Positions 25,366 through 34,518 are shown, numbered from the stretch's first letter. The stretch: DNA of 64,000 nucleotides from Flavobacterium sp. MC2016-06 (GCF_009711165.2 NZ_WMID02000007.1:62001-126000), one strand, 5' to 3'. Notes: generated from the letters alone by a model not told the origin. Numbers and translations are program-made.

Positions 25366-26574
25366 TTAATGTAAAATCTTTTCGATTGCATTATTCATTC
25401 TAATCAGATCTTCTTCAAGACTTCCGTGATAACTATTTCGATGTTCATTAATTAAAAATACAAGTTCTCGAATATCGTTTTCTTCTTTCCCTGATTTATG
25501 ATGCAGTTTTTTAATAAAAACATCATCGAGTTTTGTCGTATCCATTAAATATTCATTCCTCATTCGTTCTAAGAAGTAAATGATCTTTTTATCGATTATA
25601 TTACTGTGATCGCCTTCTTGATAATATAAATTTCCGATTGTTTTTGTAAAATCGACTGTTAAGTTAGGCAGTGGTTTTAGTATCGGAACGATTCTCTGTT
25701 TTCGTTTGGCATTAAAAAATATAAAAATAACCATTCCGATTAAGAAGAAATACCATGCCCATTTTAAGGCTGGCTGGCTAAAAATATAACGAAGCGGTGA
25801 TTCTGAAATCGATTCGCTGTTTTGCCCTTTTGTATACCAAAAGACATTGCCTTTAGGTACATACGACATTACATTTTCGGCATATTGGTAATTTTGTTTT
25901 TTTAATAAATAAAAATTAGTAAACGCAACTGGCTGTGTATGCAGATAGAAATAGCCATTTTTATAAGGAACTTTTATAAAATTGACATCTCTTCTGTTTT
26001 TCATACCGTTTTGATACCCTAAAACAGTAGTGTTCAATGTATCGATTTTGCTAAAATAAAATTCTTCTCCAGAGGCAGCAAATGGATATTTTTTCGATTT
26101 TGCAGTTTTATTTGGCATCCACGAAAAAGTAGTATCGGCATTTTTATAGATTGATTTCTGTTCAATTTTTAAACTGTCTAATAAAGATTCTGGGAATGTT
26201 TTCATGCTCAAAAAAGCATTGTTTCCGTGCGATACAAAATAAAAAAGCTCAGAAATAGATTGATCGTCAATACCTCCAAATTCCGATACATTAAAAAACG
26301 TACCGCTTATTTTGTACTTTCCAGAAATAGTATCGGCAACATATTTAGAATCTAAAAATTCATAAGGTGTTTCAGAAGAAATTCTTTCAATTTTTTGATT
26401 TTTTAAAAGGCCATTTATTTCTTTATCAAAAATATATAAGCCAAACGGAATTTTATCATTTACAGAGTAAGTTGGTCTCCAATCAATAGGTTTCGGTCGG
26501 TTGCTGTCTGCCATTAAAATTAAAGCAAAAACAAACACCAAAATACCAATGTATATTTTTATGGTTTTATTCAT
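25366..26574 (-). CDS. DUF4350 domain membrane protein
   Basis: 402 residues with an N-terminal helix (about 5-22), a periplasmic region holding the DUF4350 segment (NRPKPIDWRPTYSVNDKIPF), a second helix near residue 272-288 and a cytoplasmic tail of about 110 residues. The two-helix layout resembles other accessory proteins of MoxR operons. The start overlaps the end of the DUF4129 gene by 8 bp, so translation is coupled. Function unknown. Confidence 0.8.
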   Translation of the reverse strand: MNKTIKIYIGILVFVFALILMADSNRPKPIDWRPTYSVNDKIPFGLYIFDKEINGLLKNQKIERISSETPYEFLDSKYVADTISGKYKISGTFFNVSEFGGIDDQSISELFYFVSHGNNAFLSMKTFPESLLDSLKIEQKSIYKNADTTFSWMPNKTAKSKKYPFAASGEEFYFSKIDTLNTTVLGYQNGMKNRRDVNFIKVPYKNGYFYLHTQPVAFTNFYLLKKQNYQYAENVMSYVPKGNVFWYTKGQNSESISESPLRYIFSQPALKWAWYFFLIGMVIFIFFNAKRKQRIVPILKPLPNLTVDFTKTIGNLYYQEGDHSNIIDKKIIYFLERMRNEYLMDTTKLDDVFIKKLHHKSGKEENDIRELVFLINEHRNSYHGSLEEDLIRMNNAIEKILH

Positions 26575-27340
26575 TGCTAAAAGTTTTTATTGCATTTTTA
26601 AAACGGTTTTCTGCTTTTTTAAACATAACCTCGTCAATTTCAAATTCGCCATACCAGATGTAATTATACAAATAGGATAAATAGGTAAAATCTTCTCTAT
26701 AAACTGGGCTTTGAAGCTCATATAAATAATCAGAATTGGTTTTTTCGATATCCCATTCGATATAATGATTCTGAGCCATGACTTTCAATAACCAAAGATA
26801 ATAGTACCGCACTGCGATTCGTTTTTCTCCAGTTTGAATACTCTCTTTTATTAATTTTTCAAAATCAAGAAGGTGAATGTTTTTCTCCACTTCTGAATAA
26901 TCGATGGTTCTTTTTCCAGAATTTTTACCAAAAATCCATTGTCCCTCTTTATCAATAATAGCTCTTGCGATCAGGTAAATAACAAACACAACAATAATGA
27001 CTGCTAGAACTCTCAATAAAATAGTAACAAAAGTTACAGAACTCTCATCGGTACTAAATTTAAATAAATCTCTAAAAACACTAGCCAGCCATTCTTTAAA
27101 GCGATCCCAAGCATTTTTTTGAGGTGTTTTATATTCGTACACAAATGCACTGTCTGTATATTTTTTTTTGAAATTTTTGTCGAATTTTTTACTTTCAACG
27201 TAGTTGTTGTCTACTTGAATATCTTTTTCAGTATACTTTACAGCAGCAGCTTTTGGCGGTTCTTCTGTTGCCAAAGAATCCTGAGCATTAGAAATACTGC
27301 AGCAAAAAAGAAAAATGATTATGATGAAAACTCTATTCAT
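26567..27340 (-). CDS. DUF4129 domain membrane protein
   Basis: 257 residues from the ATG at 27340; the ORF reaches a TTG at 27352, but the ATG gives a proper signal peptide (MNRVFIIIIFLFCCSISNAQ). A periplasmic segment of about 90 residues precedes a single membrane helix (TILLRVLAVIIVVFVIYLIA). A cytoplasmic DUF4129 domain follows, containing LIKESIQTGEKRIAVRYYYL. In MoxR operons this protein usually accompanies DUF58. It overlaps both neighbours by 8 bp. Confidence 0.8.
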   Translation of the reverse strand: MNRVFIIIIFLFCCSISNAQDSLATEEPPKAAAVKYTEKDIQVDNNYVESKKFDKNFKKKYTDSAFVYEYKTPQKNAWDRFKEWLASVFRDLFKFSTDESSVTFVTILLRVLAVIIVVFVIYLIARAIIDKEGQWIFGKNSGKRTIDYSEVEKNIHLLDFEKLIKESIQTGEKRIAVRYYYLWLLKVMAQNHYIEWDIEKTNSDYLYELQSPVYREDFTYLSYLYNYIWYGEFEIDEVMFKKAENRFKNAIKTFSNE

Positions 27341-28277
27341 TATGGGTTCCAATTAAATCAATTTCGCTAATAGTTGTTTGGTTTTCATTTTCCTCTCTTA
27401 AACTATAATAGATAATTCCTTGATTGATGATAACTAAATTATTGAAAAGATAACTTAGTATCACAGCCACAACAAAAATAACAGTTATAAAAATACCGAT
27501 AGATGAAAAATAATCGGACGAATTAGTATTTGATTTAAAATCAGCAGAAGTAAAAAATAAGACCATTCCAATGGCATACGGTATCATTGTTATAAAACTT
27601 TGTACCATCTGAATTAGTATAAGCATGATAAGAGTAGTTGCTGTAATATGCCAAAAACGTTGTTTTACTAAATCAAAACCAATTTTTAGAGCCGTAAAAA
27701 AGCTTGTTTTTTCGGTAAGATAAGTATAAAAACTTAAATGCATCCAAGCTATAAAAGCTGGACCAGCAATCATAATTAAAGGGATCCCGATAAGAATGAA
27801 ACATAAAAAAACTAAAAGCGAGAAAAGTAGCACCATTAAAGGAAGTACAACAAAAAGACATCCTAAAAAGAAAAGCAATAACCGGCCAACGTTTTGTTTT
27901 AATAGTACAAGAAGGTCTGAAGTATTAAAATCATTTCCGTTTTTCTCGTCTAAAAGCTGTAAATATAATATAGGAAAAGCCACATTTAGCAATGATAAAA
28001 CAATAATCATTAATCCAAAAAAGACCAATGAACTAATAAATATAGTAGAATTATTATTGAAATACTGTAAAAAATAATCTCCATTTCCAGTTCCCGAAGC
28101 AAATAAAACTTCAAAGTAAACCTTAAAAAAGAAGTACATTAAAACACATAAAATCAATAAAAAACCTCCATTTATGATGAAATAATTCTTGAAATAATGC
28201 TTCCCAAAAGTTTTAAAAAAGGTAAAAGTATCTGAAATGAACTCGCTGAGTTCTCGTTTTTTAAAAAGTACAAACAT
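27333..28277 (-). CDS. Polytopic membrane protein of the MoxR/SpoIIM operon
   Basis: 314 residues with about six to seven hydrophobic helices and a conserved-looking cytoplasmic start (FISDTFTFFKTFGKHYFKN). I do not recognise a named family with confidence. Its start shares a base with the stop of the SpoIIM-like gene (TAATG) and its end overlaps the DUF4129 gene. It is therefore an integral operon member and likely part of the same membrane complex. Confidence 0.75.
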   Translation of the reverse strand: MFVLFKKRELSEFISDTFTFFKTFGKHYFKNYFIINGGFLLILCVLMYFFFKVYFEVLFASGTGNGDYFLQYFNNNSTIFISSLVFFGLMIIVLSLLNVAFPILYLQLLDEKNGNDFNTSDLLVLLKQNVGRLLLFFLGCLFVVLPLMVLLFSLLVFLCFILIGIPLIMIAGPAFIAWMHLSFYTYLTEKTSFFTALKIGFDLVKQRFWHITATTLIMLILIQMVQSFITMIPYAIGMVLFFTSADFKSNTNSSDYFSSIGIFITVIFVVAVILSYLFNNLVIINQGIIYYSLREENENQTTISEIDLIGTHNE

Positions 28278-29242
28278 TATATAGAAGTTGTTTTTTTGTG
28301 AACAATAAAAGGATAAACTAAATAGTAAAATGAAATAATACCCAAGGTAAATAAAATAATAAAACTGCTTAACCAGTTGGGCATATCAATAGAATAACGC
28401 GTAATAAAACCTTCTAGAAATCCTGCACTAACCGTAAAAGGAAATGTACTTAAGAATATTTTGAAGCTGTTTTTAAAACCCATTTTAAAAGAATTTATTC
28501 TCGAATAGGTTTTTGGAAATAGGATAGAAGCTCCTAAAATAAATCCAGCCGTAGTTTCTATTACAATGCCGAAAATTTCCATAGCACCGTGAATCCAAAT
28601 ACCGCGGACGCTTTTCCAGAAAACTCCCTGCTCGTAAAACATATATTGAAAAGCACCTAACATTAAGGAGTTTTGCAGAAAAATATAAAAAGTTCCCATA
28701 CCGCCAAAAATTCCATAAATGTAGCATCTTGCACCCACGTAGAGATTATTCATGGTAATACCAATAAAACTTCCCCAGTTCGTTCCAGAGCCATATACAG
28801 CCATTGGATCGCCTTTTTTGATGTTTTCCAGCGTCATGTTTACATAACCATCTCCCAAAATTAAACGAATAAAATTCGGATCGTACCGAGCCGAAACGAC
28901 ACCCATGGCGACAGTAGCAAAAAATAAAATAAAAGCATACATTAAGTATCTTTTATACTCGTAAACCAGCAAAGGCACATCTGTTTTAAAAAATTCTAAG
29001 AATTTATTTTTTTCCGTACGTTTGGTTTTGTAAATCTTTTGATAAATCTGCGATGCAAGGTGATTTAAGTAAACTACCGTTTTACTTTTTGGGTAATAAG
29101 TTTGCGCATACGACAAGTCATTCATCATTTGAATGTACAAATTAGCTAACTCATCAGGATTTTTTTTAGCTTTACCAAAAATAGCTAGCTCAAATTCCAG
29201 CCATTTTTCTTTATTTTGTTTTATGAAGGCAACTTCTCTCAT
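28277..29242 (-). CDS. SpoIIM-like (stage II sporulation protein M family) membrane protein
   Basis: 321 residues. A soluble N-terminal helical domain of about 100 residues precedes five or six membrane helices. GIWIHGAMEIFGIVIETTAG carries the conserved H-G-x2-E motif of the SpoIIM family (DUF95). In non-sporulating bacteria this protein sits with MoxR, DUF58 and RDD genes; its role is unknown. It is the first gene of the operon, and its start codon lies only 20 bp from that of the divergent RDD gene. Confidence 0.85.
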   Translation of the reverse strand: MREVAFIKQNKEKWLEFELAIFGKAKKNPDELANLYIQMMNDLSYAQTYYPKSKTVVYLNHLASQIYQKIYKTKRTEKNKFLEFFKTDVPLLVYEYKRYLMYAFILFFATVAMGVVSARYDPNFIRLILGDGYVNMTLENIKKGDPMAVYGSGTNWGSFIGITMNNLYVGARCYIYGIFGGMGTFYIFLQNSLMLGAFQYMFYEQGVFWKSVRGIWIHGAMEIFGIVIETTAGFILGASILFPKTYSRINSFKMGFKNSFKIFLSTFPFTVSAGFLEGFITRYSIDMPNWLSSFIILFTLGIISFYYLVYPFIVHKKTTSI

Positions 29243-29262
29243 TGTAGGCTAAAATATAAAAT

Positions 29263-30006
29263 ATGTCAGAATTATCTATTAACACAACACAAAATGTTAA
29301 AATAAATTTTATTTCGGCTTCTGTAGGAGAACGAATGGGTGCTTATTTTCTCGATTTAATCATTAAAATCGCTTATGTTATAGTGGTTTCGCTCATATTT
29401 TTCTATTGGTTAAAAATAGACAGATTATTTGTAAATTTAGACTCTTGGTCGAGATTTTCCATCATTTTTATGCTTTATTTTCCTGTAATAATCTATTCGA
29501 TCACACTCGAAAGTATTTTTGAGGGACAAACCGTTGGAAAAAAGCTCACCAAAATTAAAGTTGTAAAGATTGATGGTTATCAAGCAGGTTTTGGTGATTA
29601 CCTAATGCGCTGGTTTTTTAGACTGGTAGATATTACCATTCTTAGCGGAATTATAGCCTTAATAACTGTAATTTCGAGTAAAAACGGACAACGTTTAGGC
29701 GATATGGCAGCAGGAACAGCAGTGATTACTTTAAAAAATAAAATTAATATTAGTCATACCATTCTAGAAGAAATAGGGAATGCGTATGTGCCAACGTATC
29801 CTTTAGTTATTAAATTATCAGATAATGATATGCGAATTATTAAAGAAACATTTTTAAAAGCCGATGCTAAAAATGATCATGAAATGCTTTATAAATTAGT
29901 CGCTAAAATTGAAAACGTAACCGGAATTAAAAATCAATCGGGTAATAACAGCGATTTCCTTAGAGTTGTTTTAAAAGATTATAATTTCTATACGCAGAGT
30001 ATGTAA
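29263..30006 (+). CDS. RDD family membrane protein
   Basis: 247 residues. The RDD domain (residues 15-165) has SVGERMGAYFLDLIIK at its start, three membrane helices, EGQTVGKKLTKIKVV and QRLGDMAAGTAV. A soluble C-terminal tail of about 80 residues follows. RDD proteins are found next to SpoIIM and MoxR genes across bacteria; some transport ions, but most are unassigned. The gene is divergent from the operon beginning at 29242 with a 20-bp gap between start codons, so its promoter must lie inside the SpoIIM-like coding region or the mRNA is leaderless. Confidence 0.88.
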   Translation: MSELSINTTQNVKINFISASVGERMGAYFLDLIIKIAYVIVVSLIFFYWLKIDRLFVNLDSWSRFSIIFMLYFPVIIYSITLESIFEGQTVGKKLTKIKVVKIDGYQAGFGDYLMRWFFRLVDITILSGIIALITVISSKNGQRLGDMAAGTAVITLKNKINISHTILEEIGNAYVPTYPLVIKLSDNDMRIIKETFLKADAKNDHEMLYKLVAKIENVTGIKNQSGNNSDFLRVVLKDYNFYTQSM

Positions 30007-30082
30007 TAGAATTGGATAAAATAAAATAATAAGAAGAGATTCCCGTTCTGCAATTTTGAATCTTTGTAACTAAAAATAAAAA

Positions 30083-30685
30083 ATGTTTCATTTATTAGAT
30101 CTTATCGGCACAATGGCTTTTGCCATGTCGGGTGCTTTAACAGCCATGCATAAAAAATTAGATCCGTTTGGAGTCTTTATTATTGCGTTTGTTACAGCAG
30201 TTGGCGGCGGAACACTGCGTGATGTCTTAATTGGTAGAACGCCAGTAGGCTGGATGAAAGACTTACAATATGTTTATGTTATAATATTAGGTTTTGGTTT
30301 AGCCATTCTTTTCAGAAAAAGGTTTGATAAACTGCGTACTTCCTTATTTTTATTCGATACGATTGGTTTGGGCGTTTTTACTTTGATAGGTCTTGAAAAA
30401 GGAATTTCAATCGGACTTCATCCCATAATTTGTATTGCTTTAGGAACCATGACGGCTTGTTTTGGCGGTGTTACGCGTGATATATTATGTACAGAAATTC
30501 CAACTATTTTTAGACGTGAAATCTACGCTACCATTTGTATTTTTGGCGGCATTGTGTTTTTTGTTTTAAAGAAATTAAATCTAAATGACGATGTTTTATA
30601 TTTAGTAACCTCAATTGTTATTATTACAGTACGATTGATGGCTGTAAAATACAAATGGTATTTAAAAGCATTTGATCATAAATAA
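30083..30685 (+). CDS. TRIC family cation channel (YadS/YicG, UPF0126)
   Basis: 200 residues, seven hydrophobic helices arranged as two repeats of three. Each repeat holds the family glycine motif: VGGGTLRDVLIGRTPVGWM and ACFGGVTRDILCTEIPTIFR. Prokaryotic TRIC homologues form trimeric cation-permeable channels. Its role in the cell is not established. It lies 76 bp after the RDD gene on the same strand and is followed by a large composite repeat. Confidence 0.88.
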   Translation: MFHLLDLIGTMAFAMSGALTAMHKKLDPFGVFIIAFVTAVGGGTLRDVLIGRTPVGWMKDLQYVYVIILGFGLAILFRKRFDKLRTSLFLFDTIGLGVFTLIGLEKGISIGLHPIICIALGTMTACFGGVTRDILCTEIPTIFRREIYATICIFGGIVFFVLKKLNLNDDVLYLVTSIVIITVRLMAVKYKWYLKAFDHK

Positions 30686-30686
30686 G

Positions 30687-30946
30687 TTTTTTTGCCACGA
30701 ATTTCACGAATTTTCACTAATTTTTTTTAATACATAAAAGCATAAAATTTATAAAAAAAAAAGAATGTAAAAAAGAAACACATTTCTTTTACATATGTAG
30801 CTATTTGTTTTGTAAATAAGCGAAAAGCCTGTTTTTGAATACACAAAAAAGCATGTTTCTATGTGTTGAAAAATAAACACAACATTTGAAACTAAAATAC
30901 ACCAATAAAAAATTTGTGCTAATTCGTGCAATTCGTGGCAAAAAAA
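30687..30946. repeat. Palindromic repeat family A, copy 2, with a family B element inside
   Basis: Outer arms at 30687-30720 (TTTGCCACGAATTTCACGAA) and 30911-30946 match the arms of the complete copy at 20999-21085. Between them lies a family B element (30729-30868) whose other copy stands alone at 37731-37869. The arrangement therefore looks like one repeat inserted into the loop of another. Confidence 0.8.
30729..30868. repeat. Dispersed palindromic repeat, family B, copy 1 (nested)
   Basis: About 140 bp with imperfect arms AATACATAAAAGCATAA and GCATGTTTCTATGTGTT and an inner hairpin (GAAACACATTTCTTTTACAT). It aligns over its whole length with 37731-37869, including the inner stretch GCATGTTTCTATGTGTT / CTATGTTTCTATGTGTT. 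Confidence 0.75.
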
Positions 30947-30958
30947 TAACAATAAAAC

Positions 30959-31906
30959 ATGATTAAATACACCATAAAAAAATACGACCAAAACGATTAC
31001 ACAATTTGGAATGACTTTGTAAAGAAAGCCAAAAATGCAACGTTTTTGTTTCACCGTGATTTTATGGAATATCACAAAGACCGCTTTGAAGATTTTTCTA
31101 TTTTAGTATTTGAAAATCAAAAACTTGTCGCAGTTCTGCCAGCCAATAAAAATGACAATTCTGTTCATTCACATCAAGGACTTACGTACGGCGGTTTAGT
31201 TTTTTTATCTAAATTTAAAGCTGAAAATATTGAATTAATTCTAGATCAGATTTTGTTTTTTTTGAATAAAAATGGAATAAGAAACTTTTACTATAAACCA
31301 ATTCCAAGCTTTTATTTTACAGAAGGAAATAATGAAATAGATTTTTTTCTATTTAAAAAAGGCGCTTTTATAGACCGAAAAGAAATGAATCTAGCCATAA
31401 ATTTAACGCTTCCGCTAAAGATCTCCAAAAGCAAATTAAAGCATTTTAGAAGAATAGAAAACCTAGATTTAGATATTATTGAAGAACAAGATTTTCAGCC
31501 CTTTTGGGAAGAAATTTTAGAACCGAGATTATTAGAAAAATTTGAAGCAAAACCCGTTCATACAAAAGAAGAAATCACTTTGTTAAAACAAAAATTTCCA
31601 GAAAATATAAAGCAATATTCCGTTTATCAAAAAGACAAAATTATTGCTGGAATTACGATTTTTGAAACCGAAAATGGAGTAAAATCGCAATACGGCGCCA
31701 CATCAAAAAATGGAGAAGAAGTACGAGCACTTGATTTTTTATTTATTAGCTTAATTGAAAAGTACAAACACGAAGGGAAACATTTTTTTGATATGGGAAT
31801 TGTGAATGAAGAAAACGAAAAAAGGTACCATCCAGGACTTCTAACACAAAAAGAAGAATTAGGCTGTGCGGTTTACAATCAGGATTTTTATATAATCAAT
31901 TTATAA
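30959..31906 (+). CDS. FemAB/GNAT-like acyltransferase of the polysaccharide locus
   Basis: 315 residues, no membrane segment. The fold pattern is two GNAT-like halves, with the C-terminal half (about 150-290) holding YSVYQKDKIIAGITIFE, SQYGATSKNGEEVRALDFLF and FFDMGIVNEEN, as in BioF2/FemAB-type acetyltransferases. In related genomes such genes lie between an FdtA-like ketoisomerase and an FdtB-like aminotransferase, so it may N-acylate a dTDP-3-amino-3,6-dideoxyhexose. That role is inferred. Its stop overlaps the start of the aminotransferase gene (TAATG). Confidence 0.65.
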   Translation: MIKYTIKKYDQNDYTIWNDFVKKAKNATFLFHRDFMEYHKDRFEDFSILVFENQKLVAVLPANKNDNSVHSHQGLTYGGLVFLSKFKAENIELILDQILFFLNKNGIRNFYYKPIPSFYFTEGNNEIDFFLFKKGAFIDRKEMNLAINLTLPLKISKSKLKHFRRIENLDLDIIEEQDFQPFWEEILEPRLLEKFEAKPVHTKEEITLLKQKFPENIKQYSVYQKDKIIAGITIFETENGVKSQYGATSKNGEEVRALDFLFISLIEKYKHEGKHFFDMGIVNEENEKRYHPGLLTQKEELGCAVYNQDFYIINL

Positions 31907-33006
31907 TGATACCATTTTTAGACCTTAAAAAAATAAACGAACCGTATGAAAACGCTTTTCAGGAAAAACTGAAATTGGTTCTCAACAACGGCTGGTATAT
32001 TTTGGGTAAAGAAGTGGAAACATTTGAAAAGGCTTTCGCTGAGTATTGCCAAACCGATTATTGTATTGGTGTCGGAAATGGTTTTGATGCTTTAGTTTTA
32101 ATTTTTAAAGGTTATATAGCGTTAGGAAAACTGCAAAAAGGTGATGAAGTTATCGTTCCTGCAAATACCTACATCGCCAGTATTTTGGCCATTTTGCAAG
32201 CCGATTTAGTTCCTGTTTTGGTAGAGCCAAAATTAGAAACCTACAACATCGACCCAGATTTAATTCAAGAGAAAATAACGCCAAAAACAAAAGCCATTTT
32301 AGCCGTACATTTATATGGACAATTGGCAGAAATGGATCAAATTAATACAATCGCAAATAGTAATAATTTGTTAGTGATTGAAGATGCTGCACAATCTCAT
32401 GGAGCAGAAAAAAATCTAAAATCTAAAATCAACAATCTAAAATCAGCAATCGCTTACAGTTTTTACCCTGGAAAGAATCTTGGCTGTTTAGGTGACGGCG
32501 GCGCAATTGTAACCAATGATTCGGCATTAGCCAAAGTGATTTTTTCGCTTCGAAATTACGGTTCAGAGCAAAAATATCATAACCAGTATATTGGTGTAAA
32601 TTCCAGATTGGACGAATTGCAGGCAGGTTTTTTAAATTTAAAATTGCCTAATTTAAATGCAGATAATAAAAAGCGTCAAGACATTGCAAAACGTTATTTA
32701 TTAGAAATTAAAAATGAAAAAATAATACTTCCGTTTTGGGATTTTTCAAATAATCATGTATTTCATTTATTTGTAATTCGAACAGAAAACAGAGAAGCGC
32801 TGCAGGAATATTTAACTCAAAATAAGATTCAAACCGTAATTCATTATCCAATTCCGCCTCACCAACAAAAAGCACTTTTAGATTGGAATCATCTTTCGTT
32901 TCCAATTACAGAAAAAATTCATAACGAAATTTTAAGTCTGCCGATAAGCCCAGTTTTAACAGCCGATGAGGTGAGTTTTATCATCGAAATAATAAACCAA
33001 TATTAA
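31906..33006 (+). CDS. DegT/DnrJ/EryC1/StrS sugar aminotransferase (FdtB-like)
   Basis: PLP-dependent transfer of an amino group to a 3-keto (or 4-keto) nucleotide sugar. The 366-residue product begins IPFLDLKKINEPYENAF and has GVGNGFDAL, ANTYIASILAI, VHLYGQLA, VIEDAAQSHGA and SFYPGKNLG with the PLP-binding Lys. Together with the FdtA-like gene at 37.9 kb it could make dTDP-Fuc3N or dTDP-Qui3N. Unusual: the loop between SHGA and AIAYSF (about residues 170-182) is encoded by five 7-bp units (32415-32449) and reads as a Lys/Asn/Leu-rich stretch, replacing the Gly-rich loop common in the family. Confidence 0.88.
   Translation: MIPFLDLKKINEPYENAFQEKLKLVLNNGWYILGKEVETFEKAFAEYCQTDYCIGVGNGFDALVLIFKGYIALGKLQKGDEVIVPANTYIASILAILQADLVPVLVEPKLETYNIDPDLIQEKITPKTKAILAVHLYGQLAEMDQINTIANSNNLLVIEDAAQSHGAEKNLKSKINNLKSAIAYSFYPGKNLGCLGDGGAIVTNDSALAKVIFSLRNYGSEQKYHNQYIGVNSRLDELQAGFLNLKLPNLNADNKKRQDIAKRYLLEIKNEKIILPFWDFSNNHVFHLFVIRTENREALQEYLTQNKIQTVIHYPIPPHQQKALLDWNHLSFPITEKIHNEILSLPISPVLTADEVSFIIEIINQY
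32415..32449 (+). repeat. Heptanucleotide tandem repeat inside the aminotransferase gene
   Basis: Five 7-bp units in a row: TCTAAAA, TCTAAAA, TCAACAA, TCTAAAA, TCAGCAA. Because 7 is not a multiple of 3, gain or loss of one unit would shift the reading frame. Confidence 0.8.
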
Positions 33007-33009
33007 ATC

Positions 33010-34518
33010 GTGTCTGAGAGCAAAAAGGCATATCAGCAGATTCTCAAAACAACTTCACTTTTTGGAGGAGTTCAGTTTTTTACGATTATCATTTCGGTAA
33101 TCAGAACCAAATTAATAGCCGTTTTTATCGGTCCAGCTGGAATGGGAGTTATTGCTTTGCTTAATTCGACTTTAGGTTTAATCAGCAGTATTTCAGGTTT
33201 GGGAATTGAAACCAGCGCAGTAAAAAATATCTCGGAAAACTACAAAAACGAAGATCTAAAAACAGTTTCAAAAACCATTCATATTGTAAAAAGAATTGTT
33301 TTTCTCACAGGATTATTCGGAATGTTATTGACGATCGTTTTCTCAAAAGTATTAAGTATTATTACATTCGGAAATTCAAGTCAAACCTATGCCTTTATTC
33401 TTCTTGCCGTTATTGTATTATTCAAACAATTATCATCAGGACAGTTAGCCGTTTTACAAGGTTTGCGACAACTGCAGTTTTTAGCCAAAGCCAATTTGTA
33501 CGGAAATTTATTTGGTTTACTTTTTTCAATTCCAATCTATTCTTTTTTAAAGATTGATGCCATAATTCCAACAATTCTGATTGCATCCTTAACAGTATTA
33601 ATTTTTTCGTTTTATTATTCGAATAAAATAAAAACAGATAAAGGAGAAATTACAAAAGAAGCATTTTTTATCGAAGGAAAATCAATTCTAAAACTGGGCT
33701 TTATGCTCACTATAAGTAGTGTTTTAACCCTTTTGTCAACTTATTTAATTCAGATTTATATTGGCAAAATTGGAAGTTTAGAACAAGTCGGATTTTACAA
33801 CGCAGGTTTTACATTACTGAATTCTTACGTCGGAATTATTTTTACAGTAATGAGTACCGATTATTTCCCGAAATTAGCGTCTGTTAATTCTGATAACTAT
33901 AAAATTAGACAAAGCGTAATAGAGCAGGCTTTTACATCAATAATGATTATAACGCCCGTAATTGTTTTATTTTTGACATTTATTTCAGTTTTAATACCCA
34001 TAATTTACACGCCAAAATTTAACGAAATCATTCCAATGGTCTGTTTTGGGATTTTAGGAATGCTTTTTAGAGCCGTTTCATGGTCAATGGGATTTATTTT
34101 GATTGCCAAAGGCGATTCTAAAATGTTTATAAAAACCGCTGTCGGATTTAATATTTTGTCTTTAGTAATGAATGTTTTAGGTTATTATTTTTACGGATTA
34201 GAAGGATTAGGATTTAGTTTTTGTCTTTACTTTTTATTTCATTTTATAGGGCTGAAAATCATTACCAAAAAGCGATATGATTTTTATTTTGAAGAAGATT
34301 TTTATTTAATTTATTTTATTTGTTTTCTCATCTGTACCATTACTTTTTTCTTTAGATTTCTAGAAAATCCAATTTTAAAATACAGTTTAATGACGCTGAT
34401 GATTTTTATTTCTTTGATTTTTAGTTTGTATCACATCAATAAAAAGATAAATTTAAAAGAAATGTTCGCCTCTCCAATTCAGAAAAAAAATAATCAGAAT
34501 GATTCGAAGCAGTTATAG
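33010..34518 (+). CDS. Polysaccharide/O-antigen flippase (Wzx-type), GTG start
   Basis: 502 residues with about 12-14 membrane helices. It belongs to the MOP superfamily, opening with LFGGVQFFTIIISVIRTKLI and IGPAGMGVIALLNS as in O-antigen translocases. It moves lipid-linked oligosaccharide units across the inner membrane. The start is GTG at 33010, 3 bp after the aminotransferase stop; no ATG lies nearer that keeps the first helix. Its last 20 bp overlap the next gene. No Wzy polymerase was found in the window. Confidence 0.88.
   Translation: MSESKKAYQQILKTTSLFGGVQFFTIIISVIRTKLIAVFIGPAGMGVIALLNSTLGLISSISGLGIETSAVKNISENYKNEDLKTVSKTIHIVKRIVFLTGLFGMLLTIVFSKVLSIITFGNSSQTYAFILLAVIVLFKQLSSGQLAVLQGLRQLQFLAKANLYGNLFGLLFSIPIYSFLKIDAIIPTILIASLTVLIFSFYYSNKIKTDKGEITKEAFFIEGKSILKLGFMLTISSVLTLLSTYLIQIYIGKIGSLEQVGFYNAGFTLLNSYVGIIFTVMSTDYFPKLASVNSDNYKIRQSVIEQAFTSIMIITPVIVLFLTFISVLIPIIYTPKFNEIIPMVCFGILGMLFRAVSWSMGFILIAKGDSKMFIKTAVGFNILSLVMNVLGYYFYGLEGLGFSFCLYFLFHFIGLKIITKKRYDFYFEEDFYLIYFICFLICTITFFFRFLENPILKYSLMTLMIFISLIFSLYHINKKINLKEMFASPIQKKNNQNDSKQL

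Noticed and set aside
30749..31075. Minus-strand frame of 108 codons
   Set aside because: It spans repeat DNA and the opposite strand of the acyltransferase gene; no supporting motif.
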